64,000 nucleotides of DNA from Leucogyrophana mollusca (taxonomy: Eukaryota > Basidiomycota > Agaricomycetes > Boletales), in the NCBI GenBank assembly GCA_021014945.1, contig MU266414.1:1-64000 (forward strand). The letters run 5' to 3'. The notes beneath the pieces were generated by a model. That model was not told where the DNA came from. It was given only the letters and a program-made list of their open reading frames with translations, and searched no databases. How positions within the stretch are numbered: position 1 is the stretch's first letter; every line of letters begins with the position of its first letter. The position numbers were made by a program, and so were the translations under genes. Shown here in pieces: positions 37,927 to 50,389 of the stretch.

Positions 37927-39467
37927 TGTAGAGTTTTGGAGGCCGGCCTTTTGAGTATTAGAGGTATTAGTTTTTGGTTCCAATCCGAAGAGTATAATTC
38001 GTGAAACGTCGTAGCCTGATTCTTTTAGGGCTGAACAGAGGAAATTATAGCCAGCAAAGAGGACAGTAAATGTTCCAAAGAATGAAGCGAGAAAGAGAGC
38101 TTGTTCGCGGTTCATCGTAAGTAGCAAATTTGAGCGCTTCACTACTAAAACTTCCGAAGTAGGGTAGCGCGCCGCACAGTAACCGCTATTGCTTGAACAA
38201 AAACCACAGCCGCGGCTTATGCAAAAAGTTACAGTGGGAAGTAAGCCGCAATCCTTTAGCCGCATGAAATGCATTCTGTGGGATAAACTAGTGACTAGCG
38301 TTGTCCAGAACACGCGAGGCATCCATCTCAAACACGAAGAGAGGTGTATGTAGCGAGAGACACGGGAAAATAATCATCGCAGTGCTTTGCCCGATGTAGC
38401 CGTCATGGAGTGGTCATGTTGCCCTACCGATCCGGTGAGCCAGGGTTGGTCGAGCGCCCTGCCCATGGTTCAAAGTGCGAAAAGACATGACAGAAAGCGA
38501 GAGTGACAGTCAATAACTGGGCCGTGGCTGTTGGATGCCGTCTGTCATATTTCTGGACGAAGCTACAGCATGGCTGGGTGATTGGCAGCTTAGGGTATAC
38601 GGACGAATCTGTATAGGTCAATCGGAAACACTTAATAGCGCAAAAATATACCCTCACGTGGGTAAATCGAGAAACAAGTAAGCAGTTGTAGATGAGCGGT
38701 CGACCCTGCAAAACTAACTGTAAGGATCCATACCACAGTAACGTGGCATAAACATTAAATATTGCGCCGCGGGTGTCGTGTGTTGAAAGTCGTGACGGGT
38801 GAACTGGGAGGCCGGGATCTGCTTCACTTCCGGGAATCGTAAAATGGAAAGGTAGGAAGAGACGGTACCGCCTGGTATCCGGAAAGTACGAGTGTATCTT
38901 GATCCACATTGGCCACATAGTGTGGCGTGCTCATGAGGTCAACGGTGCTTACCATGATGGGCAATCGACGAAATACCTGGTGGCACATGGAGAGCAGTGC
39001 ACAGTAATAGGACAGCCCAACCACATGCATAACATAAACCATATCCCAGGTGATTATTCTGTCTGCCACGCCAGATCAGTGGCGCTGCAGGACATGGGAG
39101 TTAATGAACAAAGAATATTACATCGATTGGTGGCCTGGGAGTGGCGTTGGAGCCAAGCAGAGCCAAACAGGTTCATTAATGATGACAAGAATTCTTGCCA
39201 CAGCTGCTAGCACAATACAAGGACCGCCTGCGAGGACAGCGCTGTTGTTCGCCGGCTTTTCGTCTTTTCTTCTAAAACTCTCATCGAGGGATTCCCTCTA
39301 CCTTTCTTCTCTTTTCTCCCTTTTATCTGTATTTTTCACCGTTTTCTTCCGCAGCGATTTTCTAGGCAAATCAGTGCACTTTCCCGTCTTTCGTTTACGC
39401 CAAATTACCCTTCAAGTTATCACCCCTCGGACACGCTGGACGTGCAATCATATCAGTGACTTTTATC
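37927..39467. other. Divergent intergenic region, 1.5 kb
   Basis: It contains the promoters of the cytochrome b5 reductase (minus) and the phosphatase (plus), which has a CT-rich leader at about 39240-39420. The segment 37927-38115 is open in the reductase frame. Other frames, such as 38424-38918 on the minus strand, show no domain-like sequence. Confidence 0.4.
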
Positions 39468-41650
39468 ATGCAATCAATGAACCATCATCCGGAACCGCAG
39501 TTGGTCCAGGTGCAGTCCATGCCACGCAGAAGATGCCCCCCCACAGCCCTCCGCATCGACACTCCCGCACACAACCCTCTTATAGTCCTTGCAACAGAAG
39601 ACACGAGCTCTGCCTCCGCTTTGTCCTCACCTGCTTCTGAATCTGCTCCCAGCCCCCTTCTTCCTGCGAAGAAGCCTCGCTCTCTCAGAAATCTTAAAAA
39701 GCTATCCATAAACCTGCCATCGGCGCATTCATCCTCGAATTCTCTGGTTTCACCTCTGTCTGAGCCCCAAAGTGCCATGGAGCCACCACAACAGGATATA
39801 TACCAGACCGTGCGTCCAAGACGTCCGTCCGTCCTATCGCTTCCCAACACCGCCATCACGCCCGCCTTGCATCGAAAGGACGAAGGAGGCTCTCCATCTG
39901 CACCGTACCTCGATGGCCCTATCCAAATCATCCCCGGCGTCTGGCTAGGCTCTGAGGAAAACGCTCGCGACTGGCCAGGTCTTATCGAAAGAGGCATCAA
40001 AGCCATCCTCAACGTAGCAAAGGAGGTCACATCTCCTTTCGACACGGCTGCCGCACGCCCCCTCCGACCCTTCGTATCGACGCCAAATTTACGTGTGCAA
40101 GGGAGAGACACGGAGTCAACTTACTACCCACCTCACATACCCACTGGCAGGCCGGGAATGCATTATTTGAAGCTGCTTTGGTCTCATGGCCAATCAGACC
40201 TAGTGCACGAGGGGTTCCCCAAAGCTATGGCCTTCATCGATGCTGCCCTAGAGCGCAACGAAGGTGTTCTCGTACAGTACGTAGCTGGTGTAGCTATGCT
40301 GTTATTCTGCATCTGACATCGCTTATCTAGCTGTCAATGTGGCATTTCGCGCTCAGCAACGCTGGTCATCGCTCTTGTTATGAGGGCGGCAGCCACATGT
40401 TCGCCTTCCGTAGCACCTGAAGTTTGGCAGCTGAAAGGCATGCAGGCTGCGTATTCGTTTGTCAAGGAAAAAAGCAAGCATGTTGGACCAAATATGTCGT
40501 AAGCAGTGCAAACTCCGTTAAAACGTGTTGTTCGAACTCATTTCCTTTTCATTTCAGCCTCGTTTACCAATTGCTCGAATACGAGAAAGCTTTGAAAGGA
40601 GAGGATGTTTCTCCCTCCCTGTCAGATCGATCGTCATACATCAGCGACGAAGAGAGGGAATGGGGACGACGCCGCTCAGCCTATACAGACGACGAAAATT
40701 ACGATCGAGATAGCGATGCGGTCCGCCAGGAAGCAGAAGGTCTCGATCGCGCGATGGAGGAACGTATCATTGCGCGTAAACCTTCCGCTTCCTCCGTGGC
40801 TTCGTCGTCAGGGGTAGGCATGGGACAGGCGTGGAGGAGCCGATATGGTCGCAAGCGTGCTGGCTCCGTTGCCAGTGTTCATACAACGGGCAGTGTCCTC
40901 AGCGAAGATCTTGTTGAGGCGGACGAGGAGCAGGAACTATTAGGCGTCGGGGGCGGCTTTGATGATGGCAGTGAGCCACGAAGAAGTCCGTGTTTGTCGC
41001 TCTCCAGTGATTCCGCAGGCACAAGCGAGTCCAGTGCTCAAAATCTTACGCACAATCCCCTTGTAGCTCTGTCTTCATCCCTCGCCACTAGATCTGATCC
41101 TCCTCCTTCTGCTCCGCCTACCAAACTTTCTTTTCACGCCCCGCCCCCGAATACCGCTATCCGATCAACCTTCAGCCTACCTCCCATGAAAGGCAAGCGC
41201 CGCCCACCACCGCTTGGTATCCTTCCGCCGGTCCCTCCGTCACCTGTCACCCCAATAGCAGTGCAAGGCCCCAAAGAGCAACCCCAGACCCGCCATCGTA
41301 CAATCTCTCGCAAACCTCCACCACCTCCGCTCAATCTCCGCCGCAACTCCAATCAATACGCCTTTCCCCCTAAAGCCACACCGCCAAGATTACCTGTCAC
41401 GGCCACGCCCTCACAGACGCTCTTCGTGTTCCCTCCATCACCCACCCATGTGACCACCGCACTTCGCACCCCGTCTACCATGACTGTTACGAGCAACGGA
41501 GCCTACCCTTTCCCCTCAGTAGCTACTCCGCGGGTTGCAACCTCTCGCTTCCACGGCCGCACGAGGTCATTCATTGGGCTCGGGCCCTCGGCTGCACCCA
41601 CGACTGCCTACTCGCGTGTTGATGCGCGGGGTTGGGTAGGGCTGGAATAA
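39468..41650 (+). CDS. Dual-specificity protein phosphatase, MAPK-phosphatase-like
   Basis: Cysteine phosphatase of the DSP family, probably acting on MAP kinases (Msg5-like). Three exons (39468-40276, 40331-40498, 40558-41650) give 689 residues. The first 155 residues are Ser/Pro-rich and disordered. The catalytic domain starts PIQIIPGVWLGSEENARDW, with GIKAILNVAKE and HYLKLLWSHGQSDL, which should supply the general acid. The signature HCQCGISRS (residues 270-278, nucleophile C271, R277) is rebuilt across the first intron, which splits the His codon. It continues ATLVIALVMR, MQAAYSFVKEKS and MSLVYQLLEYEK. The long tail (about 320 residues) is disordered, Ser/Pro-rich and full of SP/TP sites, fitting phosphorylation by its own substrates. 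Confidence 0.88.
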
Positions 41651-42012
41651 TGTCCGTCTGTCAATCATGTCGTATGCTCCACCCATGTATGTTGGCATCA
41701 AGTAATATGTGATGCTCGTTCGACTCAGTTTCAGTAGGTAGCGTTTCTCCTTGACTTCACTCGTCTGACCTTTTCGCTTTCTGTTCTTGGACTGGTCTCC
41801 CTTACCAGCCTTTATTATTGTCATCTCGTCGTCTTTCACGTTGGATCGCGCATTGTGTAACACTAGTACCTCATTCGATTTCTGTATATCAATTTGGTTG
41901 GTTTTCTACACGTTCCACAGGATGGACGTCCTGAAACTTGCATCGCATCGAGGTTTTCCGAACGGATGTGGTATGCTGACGTGTCTAGTATACTATACGC
42001 AGATGCGTGGGA
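41651..42012. other. Convergent 3' region
   Basis: Shared 3' flank of the phosphatase gene and TVP23. A and T rise toward the middle, as expected for polyadenylation regions; no gene is seen. Confidence 0.35.
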
Positions 42013-43285
42013 TCAACTAAACAACTTTCCAACACTGTTCTTGACAACTCCCGTGAGGATCTGACCTCCAATCCCGCCCATTCCCATACTCCATCCAGAT
42101 GATGCAACGCTGTTTGCCCATCGCTGCTTGGCATCTCTATCACTGAAAGATCGATAGCTCTATGTGGAAGCGATGCAAAAGGAGTGATAGGAGTACTCAC
42201 GCATACGTAAAGCCGATAGCGTTGGTGATATTGAAAACTAGTGCAAGGATTACGATGGGTACGAAACTGAAGATCTGCTTCAATTTCCGCGCTGGGAATG
42301 GCCAATGAGCGAGACTCACGATAAGTTGAACCGTAAAATGGAAACGATGAACAACAGTAACCAGCAAGCTGGAAAAACGTATAGCGCGATCTGAGGATGT
42401 CGACGATCAATTGACATCTACACATACGACGGTATACTCACCCAGAACATCCTACGGAAAAACGCCTTGAGTGGCGCTGTTTGGTGAATAGGGAAATACA
42501 CGCACTTGGAATCGATGGGATTGGCTGGCCGCGATGGCTGTGGGTCATCATGTCAGCTACATGTTACAGTTTGGAGCATATGGCTTACATCTCGGCTTTC
42601 AAATACCCAATAGCTCTCACCGTCGTCGTCCACCTATAGTGAGTTGGATGGGAATACATTAGAAGTTCAACGCGGTGGTTCTGACCTGGTTCCAGAAGCG
42701 CAGTCCGACTAGGGTCCGTCCTGCAACGTTCTTAGAGGACCAATTTGAGCAAAAAGGTCACGGTGGCTACCCTTAGTCTTACCCTGCAATTCCAGAAGTC
42801 CATTGCGAGGAGGACAACGACTGCTACTGTCTAAGAAGAGTATTAGGGCACCCCAGAGTTATTTGCACAAAACGATGAAACTTACGGAAAGGACATAGTC
42901 ATTAGTAAATAGACCACAGAGGACGTAGACGGCGATTGCTGCTATTCGAAAGAGGTATAAACAAAATAACGCTGCAGGATGGGCTGACTGGTGCTGCGGT
43001 TAAGGGTATCGTAAACAGATAAATGTTGCTGGCGTACTTGTCGGAATATTCCAGCTAGACCTATTGAATGCGATATGGTGAGGGAAACGATGGCAACAAT
43101 GTCAGCCAGTCGCAAGTACCTGACTCTGCATCTGCTGGCGTGGACGCCATTGCGCCTGTTCGGTTTGTGGGCGTGAGGACGACCTGGGGCCTCGCATTGT
43201 CGGACGAGCTGATGTTTCCTGATGGCAGTGGCGCAGCCAGCTCATCAGGCTCAATGGTCTGCAATAATGGCGTATGTGAACTCAT
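42013..43285 (-). CDS. TVP23: Golgi membrane protein Tvp23 homologue
   Basis: Small multi-pass protein of the late Golgi, implicated in vesicle transport. About nine short exons give roughly 250 residues. The N-terminal 55 residues are polar ([20 protein letters not shown]). The core follows Tvp23: [69 protein letters not shown], then the second membrane hairpin, and the tail [35 protein letters not shown] checked exons at both ends and around the conserved FWNCRNVAGR block; the exact limits of two middle exons (42470-42560) are less sure. It is divergent from the next gene with 172 bases between start codons. Confidence 0.88.
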
Positions 43286-43457
43286 ACTGGCAGACTGGAG
43301 GTTGTAAGTTATATTACTGCCGCGTTATGGACGAGTTATTGGAAGCCCTTGCCCAACAAACACAAACAATCGCTCCGATCTTATTCTGTAATCCTGTAAT
43401 TCACACATACCACCAATCGGTCAAGGAATCAGACAATATTTGGTCAGTGCTTTGGAG
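43286..43457. promoter_or_regulatory. Short divergent promoter, TVP23 / membrane protein
   Basis: 172 bases between opposed start codons, with no clear TATA box. Both neighbours are predicted endomembrane proteins, so co-regulation is plausible but unproven. Confidence 0.5.
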
Positions 43458-45046
43458 ATGGACGGCGAAACAGAAACAACCGAGACTACCTCGCTGCTTC
43501 CCCGGCTTCCAGAGCGCGCTCAGCTTCAACGCCTGCCCGCGATACTCCCGGCAGTTCGGCGCTTTCGCCCTCAGGACATGAGCGCGTCTGACCTCTGTCC
43601 AGATACCCTTCAATCAGAGGAGGCACGAACAGCCTTCTCTCTGATTGTCTTATTGCAATTTTGCACTGGAAAAGACGCCTTCAGGGCGGACGCTAGGCGA
43701 GATGTCTGGGACAATTGGTCGAGCATCCGAGATGAAACGGCCTTCTTGAAGGAGGCAGAGGGTCACATCCTCGACGTCTGGGCGCGGTTTCTTCAGACCT
43801 ATCGTAGCTCAGCGGATATAGAAACTACTCTCTGGATGAAATTCCCCTTGGAAAATGACGGCCAACCATGTACCCGAGGCATGTGGATTAAACCCGGTCT
43901 GATCTGCAACTAATAACTTGAATTCATAACCAGTAATGGATTACTTGCTTGCAGAGAGAGCGCCTCAAGGACTCCTGACCCATCCTATGCTCGAGCTAAG
44001 CGTGATGAACACCTGGAAACACGGGTTTTCGCTTCGTGAGGCACCTGGCAGCCGACACAGCACTGTAATCTTGCGAAGATTCGATGCCCTTTCTACGCCC
44101 CGGTTAGTAAATACTGGAGTCTTCATTCTCCCCTCCACAAATTGAATAACCTACGAATAGCGTGCTGCATGCCATCGACCTCGCAGGTCAGCTGGTGTTC
44201 TTGGTCGTCCTCGCCCAATACCTTCTCTATCCCCCTAGATTTGTCATCACCCTTGGTACAAGCGAACAAGGTCCACGAGAAGTCTTTCTCACAGTTATGG
44301 CTGCGGCGTCACTTGGTCGCTCGTGGTCGAGGCGGACGACACCATCGATCCTGGTCTTTCTGGCCTTCATCTTGCGCCTACCAGCTGTTCCTCTACCGGG
44401 CGACCTATCATTCACAGCTCTTCACCTCGCATTCTATATCCAGTTTCTACTGTTCCATCTTCCCGATGCTCCTGGCCTGGTCTTCGTATTTAACCCCGAA
44501 CATACGCTATCGCTATCTTCCCTCCTGCTGTGTGGACTAACGCGGATCTTCCTCCCGGTCCTGGTATTTTTCTTGCCGGCTCTCTTTCTAATTACTTTGC
44601 TCCTGTCGAGTTCCCTGGCGGACACTTTCTTTACAGGATTCAACCTTTCCGCCATGGAGCCTACGCCAATGGATACCAGATTAGCATTCCTCACCCTATT
44701 TGCCACAGAGCTGGTGTTGCTCCTCATTGCCCTCGGGACGACTACCGCGATGTTCCGCTCTTTCGTATCGACGCAGCCTTGTGGCTGGGATCGCTACTCG
44801 AGTGCTGTGGGAATCCGAGCGCGCAAGGCGTTTATTCGTGCTCTCGCGACCTACGGCCCATACGCTTTTCCTCCTCCTTTCAACATCGCTCAGATCATCC
44901 TCATCCAAGTACCAGCCGTTGCGCTACATTTGTTCGGAGAAGGGTATGCCACGCATGCCCAATTTGCGGAGAGAGCTTTGTGGAGATTTACTGTTGGCTG
45001 GATTGGAGTAGTGGTGGCTGGGATCTGGTGGTGGGGTCTAATATAA
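43458..45046 (+). CDS. Multi-pass membrane protein of unknown function (agaricomycete family)
   Basis: Three exons (43458-43878, 43934-44102, 44161-45046) give 491 residues. The first 215 residues are soluble: LLPRLPERAQLQRL, then ARTAFSLIVLLQFCTGKDAF, and VMDYLLAERAPQGLLTHPML. The C-terminal 270 residues hold about seven hydrophobic segments, beginning VLHAIDLAGQLVFLVVLAQY, with LLLCGLTRIFLPVLVFFLPA and ending WIGVVVAGIWWWGLI. The soluble-then-membrane layout recalls fungal Yvc1/TRP-like channels, but I see no definite pore motif and do not assign a function. Intron 1 (43879-43933) needs a GC donor (GAG|GCATGT): only this junction joins CTR to VMDYLL in frame. Confidence 0.72.
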
Positions 45047-45293
45047 ATTGCACTACTCCATAGCCGTCTGTCCCTGTTGATTGAACCGGTTAAACATATG
45101 CCTTAATCGCTGGCACCTTGCCTATCCTATGTTATCTGTCAGTAAAGGAGGCGACTTGGCCTCTGAAAGTCGGTAGCTCGTGTTTCTAACAAGGCCAAAC
45201 ACTGACGCAGTCGGTTCCGTGATATGATTAGGCTTTGACTTGGCCTTGTCCACGACAGGCAACTGACTGGATTACATTTTGCCCACAACTTTC

Positions 45294-47175
45294 ATGTCTA
45301 AACGCAAGTCGACGAAGACCGCCTCTTCTGCGAAGAGACAGCGCACCAGAGGTCTTCCCGCGTTTGGAGCTGCTACAGAGGATGACTTAATAAACCTGGC
45401 ACCAAGTAGTGTCCCTTCTGCGTCTGCTTTGTCACAGCGCACCCTACCAACAATTGGCGCTGTACCAAGCCTCACTGCACTTTGTGCAAGGGTCTTTGTT
45501 GCAAATATACGAGAGCTCGGGAAGAATCACGATGAGTGGGAACACACCAGGTCCTGGTTGAAGCTTCTCCCCGATCTGCTTGCACCGCGAGTGTTCGCGA
45601 TGCTTAGGTCTTCGTGTCCGACGATTCTCAGTCATGCGTTCATAACAGCCGTATGACAATGTTCTGGTCATCAGGCAACATGCTTATAGTTACATGCCCA
45701 GCATTTTCTCCGTGGTCCTTCGATCATGTTGACAAATGACCTACCCGGTGTGGAACGAAGCACAATATCAGCCATCGCAAAGGCTGGCGAGACGTTGCGA
45801 GAGCTCTATTTAACTGGATTTGACAAGTTTGCAGATACTGTGTTTGCGGCTCTACTTCCGTCCCTCCCTTCTCTGCGCGTTCTCGTCCTTCGGTAAGACC
45901 TTCTTGTCCTGTTCGTTCAATGCCTGATTTGATACATTAGGGGCTGCACAAAAGTCGGTTCAAAAACCGCAGAGGCTGCAGCAAGGTCGTGCCCGTCGCT
46001 GACCACTGTCAATCTCAATTATACGGCCGTGCCCCCCGTGTCACTGGCGCCGCTCATCACCGCTTGTCCTCAATTACACGTCCTCAAACTTGCAGGGATA
46101 TCTAGCTGGGTCGGTATTTTATTCGAAGTCGTCTCGACGACTCACCATATGTGCAGACAGATGCAGGGTTTTCGAAACTGTTGAGCGCTATTGGCCCGGA
46201 TGTCAAGTTGGAGCATCTTCACACTTTGAAACTTCGTCAGACTGGCCTTTCAGAAACTTCGATATATCCTTTACTCTTGCGCTGTCCAAATGTGAGGCGT
46301 TTGGATATTTCCTTCACCTTTGTCCATCGGCCACCTCCCTTTGTCACTATACCGCCGATGAACCTGGAGAAGCTGTCGTTGACGTCGACGATGATATCGA
46401 GCGTCGATATCATAGCTCTCATGCAACACCTTCCAAACCTGAAGACCCTGGCTCTTGGTGCCCTCGGCGGAGGCCAGGGATCTAGTGTTTCAGTTGGTAA
46501 CACGTCCGCAATGACCATGTCGGATCAGACGCTGCGAGCGCTTACCGACGTCTTGGTGAACTACGAGCACCTCGAAAATGTCAATTTAGTGGGCAATACG
46601 AAACTAGGGCTTACTTCCCGGGGGAACGGTGCACTCTCAGACTTCATCCTTCGCGTAGGGCGAAAGTGCAGGGTGTGTGGGCACGACCATCTGCAAACAG
46701 TATGCTAATCAATAACAGCGTTTGAATCTTGGAGGGATACAATTTCTTCGTTCGTCGGATTTGGCGGGCTTACTCAGTGACAGCGGACAGCAAGCTTCGC
46801 CTAGACTGGAAGAATTAATACTCAATAATACCAGCGTGGACGATGAAGCAACGCCGTATCTCTCGTGTTGCCACTCTTTGGTGACGCTGGAGCTTGCGGG
46901 TACTAAGATTACAAGTGCGTATGCAGGTCCTATTTTAGGATCTTCTAATCACTAGCCTTGTTGTATATCGCAGACGCAGGTTTGTTTCCTATTATCGATG
47001 CGTGTCCGAGGTTGGAGAAATTAGATCTCACGAGCTGTCGGGGTGTTGGTGTGGTCGATAGACGTCGATTCTTCGAAGTACGTCCGACTGCATTTTGGGA
47101 GCTTGAAGGAGCGAATGAACTCATCTTGAGCCACATTTTATCTGGCAGGTTTGGGAGCAAGAGCGGAGTGGTTAG
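45294..47175 (+). CDS. Leucine-rich-repeat protein (Rad7/Amn1-type repeats)
   Basis: Intracellular LRR protein, probably a ligand-recognition scaffold; Rad7 and Amn1 relatives work with ubiquitin ligases. The N-terminus is basic and looks nuclear (MSKRKSTKTASSAKRQRTRG). A helical block follows (LTALCARVFVANIRELGKN, WLKLLPDLLAPRVFAML), as in Rad7-like proteins, then LRRs of 25-28 residues from about residue 120 to the end: ISAIAKAGETLRELYLTGF, LPSLRVLVLRGCTKVGSK, CPSLTTVNLNYTAV, CPQLHVLKLAG, CPNVRRLDISFTFV, LPNLKTLALGALGG, PRLEELILNNTSVDDEA, CPRLEKLDLTSCRGV. Seven or so introns; I traced the junctions at 45657, 47079 and the stop at 47175. No F-box is evident at the N-terminus. Confidence 0.78.
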
Positions 47176-47396
47176 CTAGTGCAAAATTGGTGGAAACGGA
47201 TGCATTTACACGTCCGTCACTCATAAACCGGTCGTTTCGTTCGATTACGGCGGGCGAAAATACTGCTATGAGGCGCTTACGCTATAACAATGAATGTACT
47301 CCACTACCTTGCTCCTTCCCTCAAAATGTGTCTTATCGTCTTGTTTACCGACTACTCATAATAGGGCCTTCAAGCTTCTTAGAGGGAAAAAATGTC

Positions 47397-50389
47397 TCAA
47401 GTAGATGGAGTGCACCGAGAGTAATCTGAGAACGCCAGTGGTTAGCCTGAGCGCACCGGTTGATCAGCTAAATAGTTCAACTCACAAGCATTGCTATAGG
47501 TACAAGTGTACCCAGCGGTGCAAGCTATCGCGCCTGTCCAGTTCTGACCTAGAGTACACGTGAGCAGCGTGCGGTGTGCTGGGCACAAAGGAGCTTGCCT
47601 CCACATTGACCATACCCTGCTGCGATGGCAGTACCTGAGATGTCCCCGTACCAGATTCCTCGGCCGTTTGTACCGATATATACACTTGCGAGTTACATTA
47701 GGGTTGGGACTTGTAAGAGAACATGTGCTAGCCTACCGGCCATAGAGTCGAGGGTCGCCGCTGATGACGTTTGACGCCGCGTTTGCAAAACCGTGAGCGA
47801 CATCGTTTATCTGAACCCAGGTCTGTCCCACATTGTCGGACCTGTAGTAGCCTACGACACCGTTGATCGTCGCGGCAGCAAATAATGAAGGGGGGGCCCC
47901 GCTCGTCGCAGGAGCGCCAAGAGCGATGGCCCACGCCTCAGTTGGGCCCGGAAGAGCTGTGAAGGAGGCCCCGAGGTTCGTGGAGGTGAAGATACCCTTG
48001 TCTGTGGATACGAAAATGTCACCTGTCACATTGGGGTTGACGACGATTTTGACTGGTGCTGTGGATGCGCCTAGGGAGCCAGCTGCAACGAATGTGGCGC
48101 CGCTATTCGTCGAAACGTAGAACGTGTCCCCGGAAGCAGCATAGAAAACGGTGTCATTCTTTTTGTCGGATGCGATTACGGCCCCCGAGGGCAGGGACGA
48201 GACGGTGGAGAAGTTAGCCATGTCTGTGGATACAATCACTCCGCTGCCGCTCGTTGCCCAAAGAACGGTATTGCCGTTGGCAGAGAGGGAAACATGGCCG
48301 CCACTCGCGTCAGTGGGAGCCCCTGCATCAGGAGTCCTGCGAAAGGTCAGGGCAGAAAGACTTAGCTAAACAACAAGCTTACCAGGTCGCACCACCATCG
48401 GTGGATAGAGCAACTTGGGGTGTAGTAGAACTAAAAAGGATACACATTGGCGAAGATAACAACAGAACTGGTGAAAGGGCATACGCATCACCCGTCCCAA
48501 TGCGTACAATGCTGCTAGGTACATTGCCAGCAAAATCCAGATCAGCAGTTGTCGACCAAGATGGATTCATGTAGGATGCGAGAGGCGGAGTAGTCAGGCT
48601 TGTATGAACGAAGCCTAATCGCCATACGTGAGCACCGTTGCCAGTAGAAAGGATCCGTCAAACCTTCAATATCGCCCAAGGCGGAAAGGAGATGAGCACC
48701 AGTCGGTGGCGAAATCAATCCTTGAACGGATGTTTCTTCGACACCATTGGCGAGGGAGTCGATAGTGACATTGTGAATCGTATCCCACTTGGTGAGGTCG
48801 TGGCCGCCGTAGATAGTTTCCCCAGTGCCATACAACCAGTGATCGGAATCGAATGGATCGATGGACAGGCCTGTACCATACATAAGCAAGGGCGGCGGGG
48901 CCTAGCGAAATTTTGCACACCTTCCATCATCCAGCCGATTTGCAAGGTTCCGGCAGTCGTGATAGTGTAGTCGGGTCCGATCCACGGAGCGAGAGAATCG
49001 CTGTAAGTGTAGTACTTGTTTATCGCAGGGTAGTCGCCATATGCCCATAGCGGACTCCAGGTGGCGCCACTGTCATTTGAACGGAAGATTTGACCGTCAG
49101 GGTACCAGGAATTGAGAGCCGCGACCATGAGGGTACCGGGCTTTTGCAAATCAACCGAGAGGCCGCCAAATCCGAAGTATAGGTTACTACCCGAAACCGG
49201 CGTAATGTCTGTCCACACGCCTGAAGTAATGTTGTACTTCCATACAGCTCCCAGTGTTCCATCGTAGGGTCCAGATCCGTTGGACTCGGAGATGTAAAGA
49301 ACCCCTTCGTCGGGTGAAAGGACGCCCTTGTGAGGAAGGTAAGTGTTGTTCTGCCCCGGAATGGCGGCCCCTGTGAGAAAGATGATCAGCAACACTCATG
49401 ATAAAGCCAGCCAGTGATTCACATGTTGCACCAGCGTCATCAGAGATGAAAATATTGTCAGATCCTTCGTTGGCTACACCAACGAAGATGCGCGGAGTAG
49501 CTGCGCCACTCGTTCCGGATGTAGAGTCGAAGGTGACAAAGGCAATGCCCGTCAAATCGCTCTCAATTCCCGTGGGATCAGATGGATCGGGAGCGTAAGT
49601 TCCTGAGCACCTGTCGGTTACGAGGCTTGCAGGGGGTTATTGGTACATACCAACACTGGGGAAATCTGTCACGTTTGCCCAAGTGGCGCCGTAATCAGTG
49701 GATTTCCACAAGCCATGCCCACTCCTTGCACCAAAATAAAGAATGTTATTACTGTGGGGATCGACGGCAAGGCGCTGGTGATAGGTGTCAGATACTTTCT
49801 GATTAGTCTTTCGCTCTTGTAAGGTGAAAGCGTACACACCTCGCCCCTGAGTATGTCAAGATATTGGGTTAGTATGAAAGCGTTATGAAGATATGCCACT
49901 CACATTCCACGAGAAGGCATGTTACCTCCGACCTTGAATGGAAGAGGGGAAGCAGTGAACGTACTCCCGTAATCAGTGGAAATCAAGATGGTGCCATTGT
50001 TGGGATCATAGTAGTTTGTATACATTCCTACTGCCTGACAGATTTTAAGCCATGACACAACCATGAAGAAGCAGAGTAGGCATTACCAGATACAACCGCG
50101 AAGTGTCCACTGGGTCGGTGGCGAGAGCATCCACGCCCCAATAATCCCACCTTGCGTTGTCCACCCAGTCGAGCAGAGGGGTCCAGGAATCATCCGCGTT
50201 TAACTTGTATGCGCCACCAATGTCTGTGCGCGCGTAAGTCAAACCTTTCTCGGACGGATTGAAGACCACGTCGGGCACGAAACCGCCTCCGCCTCCAATC
50301 TTGACATTTTGCCATGTATAAGCCTGCGAAGCCGCGAGGGCAGCCAGCGGGCTGGCGACGATGAGGCCCACGAGTAAATCTTTACGCAT
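47397..50389 (-). CDS. Secreted GH74 xyloglucanase with C-terminal CBM1
   Basis: Extracellular xyloglucan-cleaving enzyme of plant cell-wall decay. The signal peptide is MRKDLLVGLIVASPLAALA. The tandem seven-bladed propellers of GH74 follow: GFVPDVVFNPSEKGLTYART, then DIGGAY (a conserved acidic site), WDYWGVDALATDPVD, GHGLWKSTDYGATW, SGSNLYFGFGGLSVD, DSDHWLYGTGETIYGG, STDGGATW and GDPRLYGRVYIGTNGRG. After a very short linker the cellulose-binding module GYGQCGGQNWTGAIAC to YTCTYSNAYYSRC is present with its four Cys. More than ten introns; the one inside the CBM1 (47549-47598) has a GC donor (GAG|GCAAGC). The length is about 800 residues, full for the family. It is the clearest lignocellulose gene here. 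Confidence 0.93.

Noticed and set aside
38424..38918. 164-codon minus-strand frame between the reductase and phosphatase genes
   Set aside because: No domain-like composition and no splice-supported extension; it lies in a region expected to be promoter.
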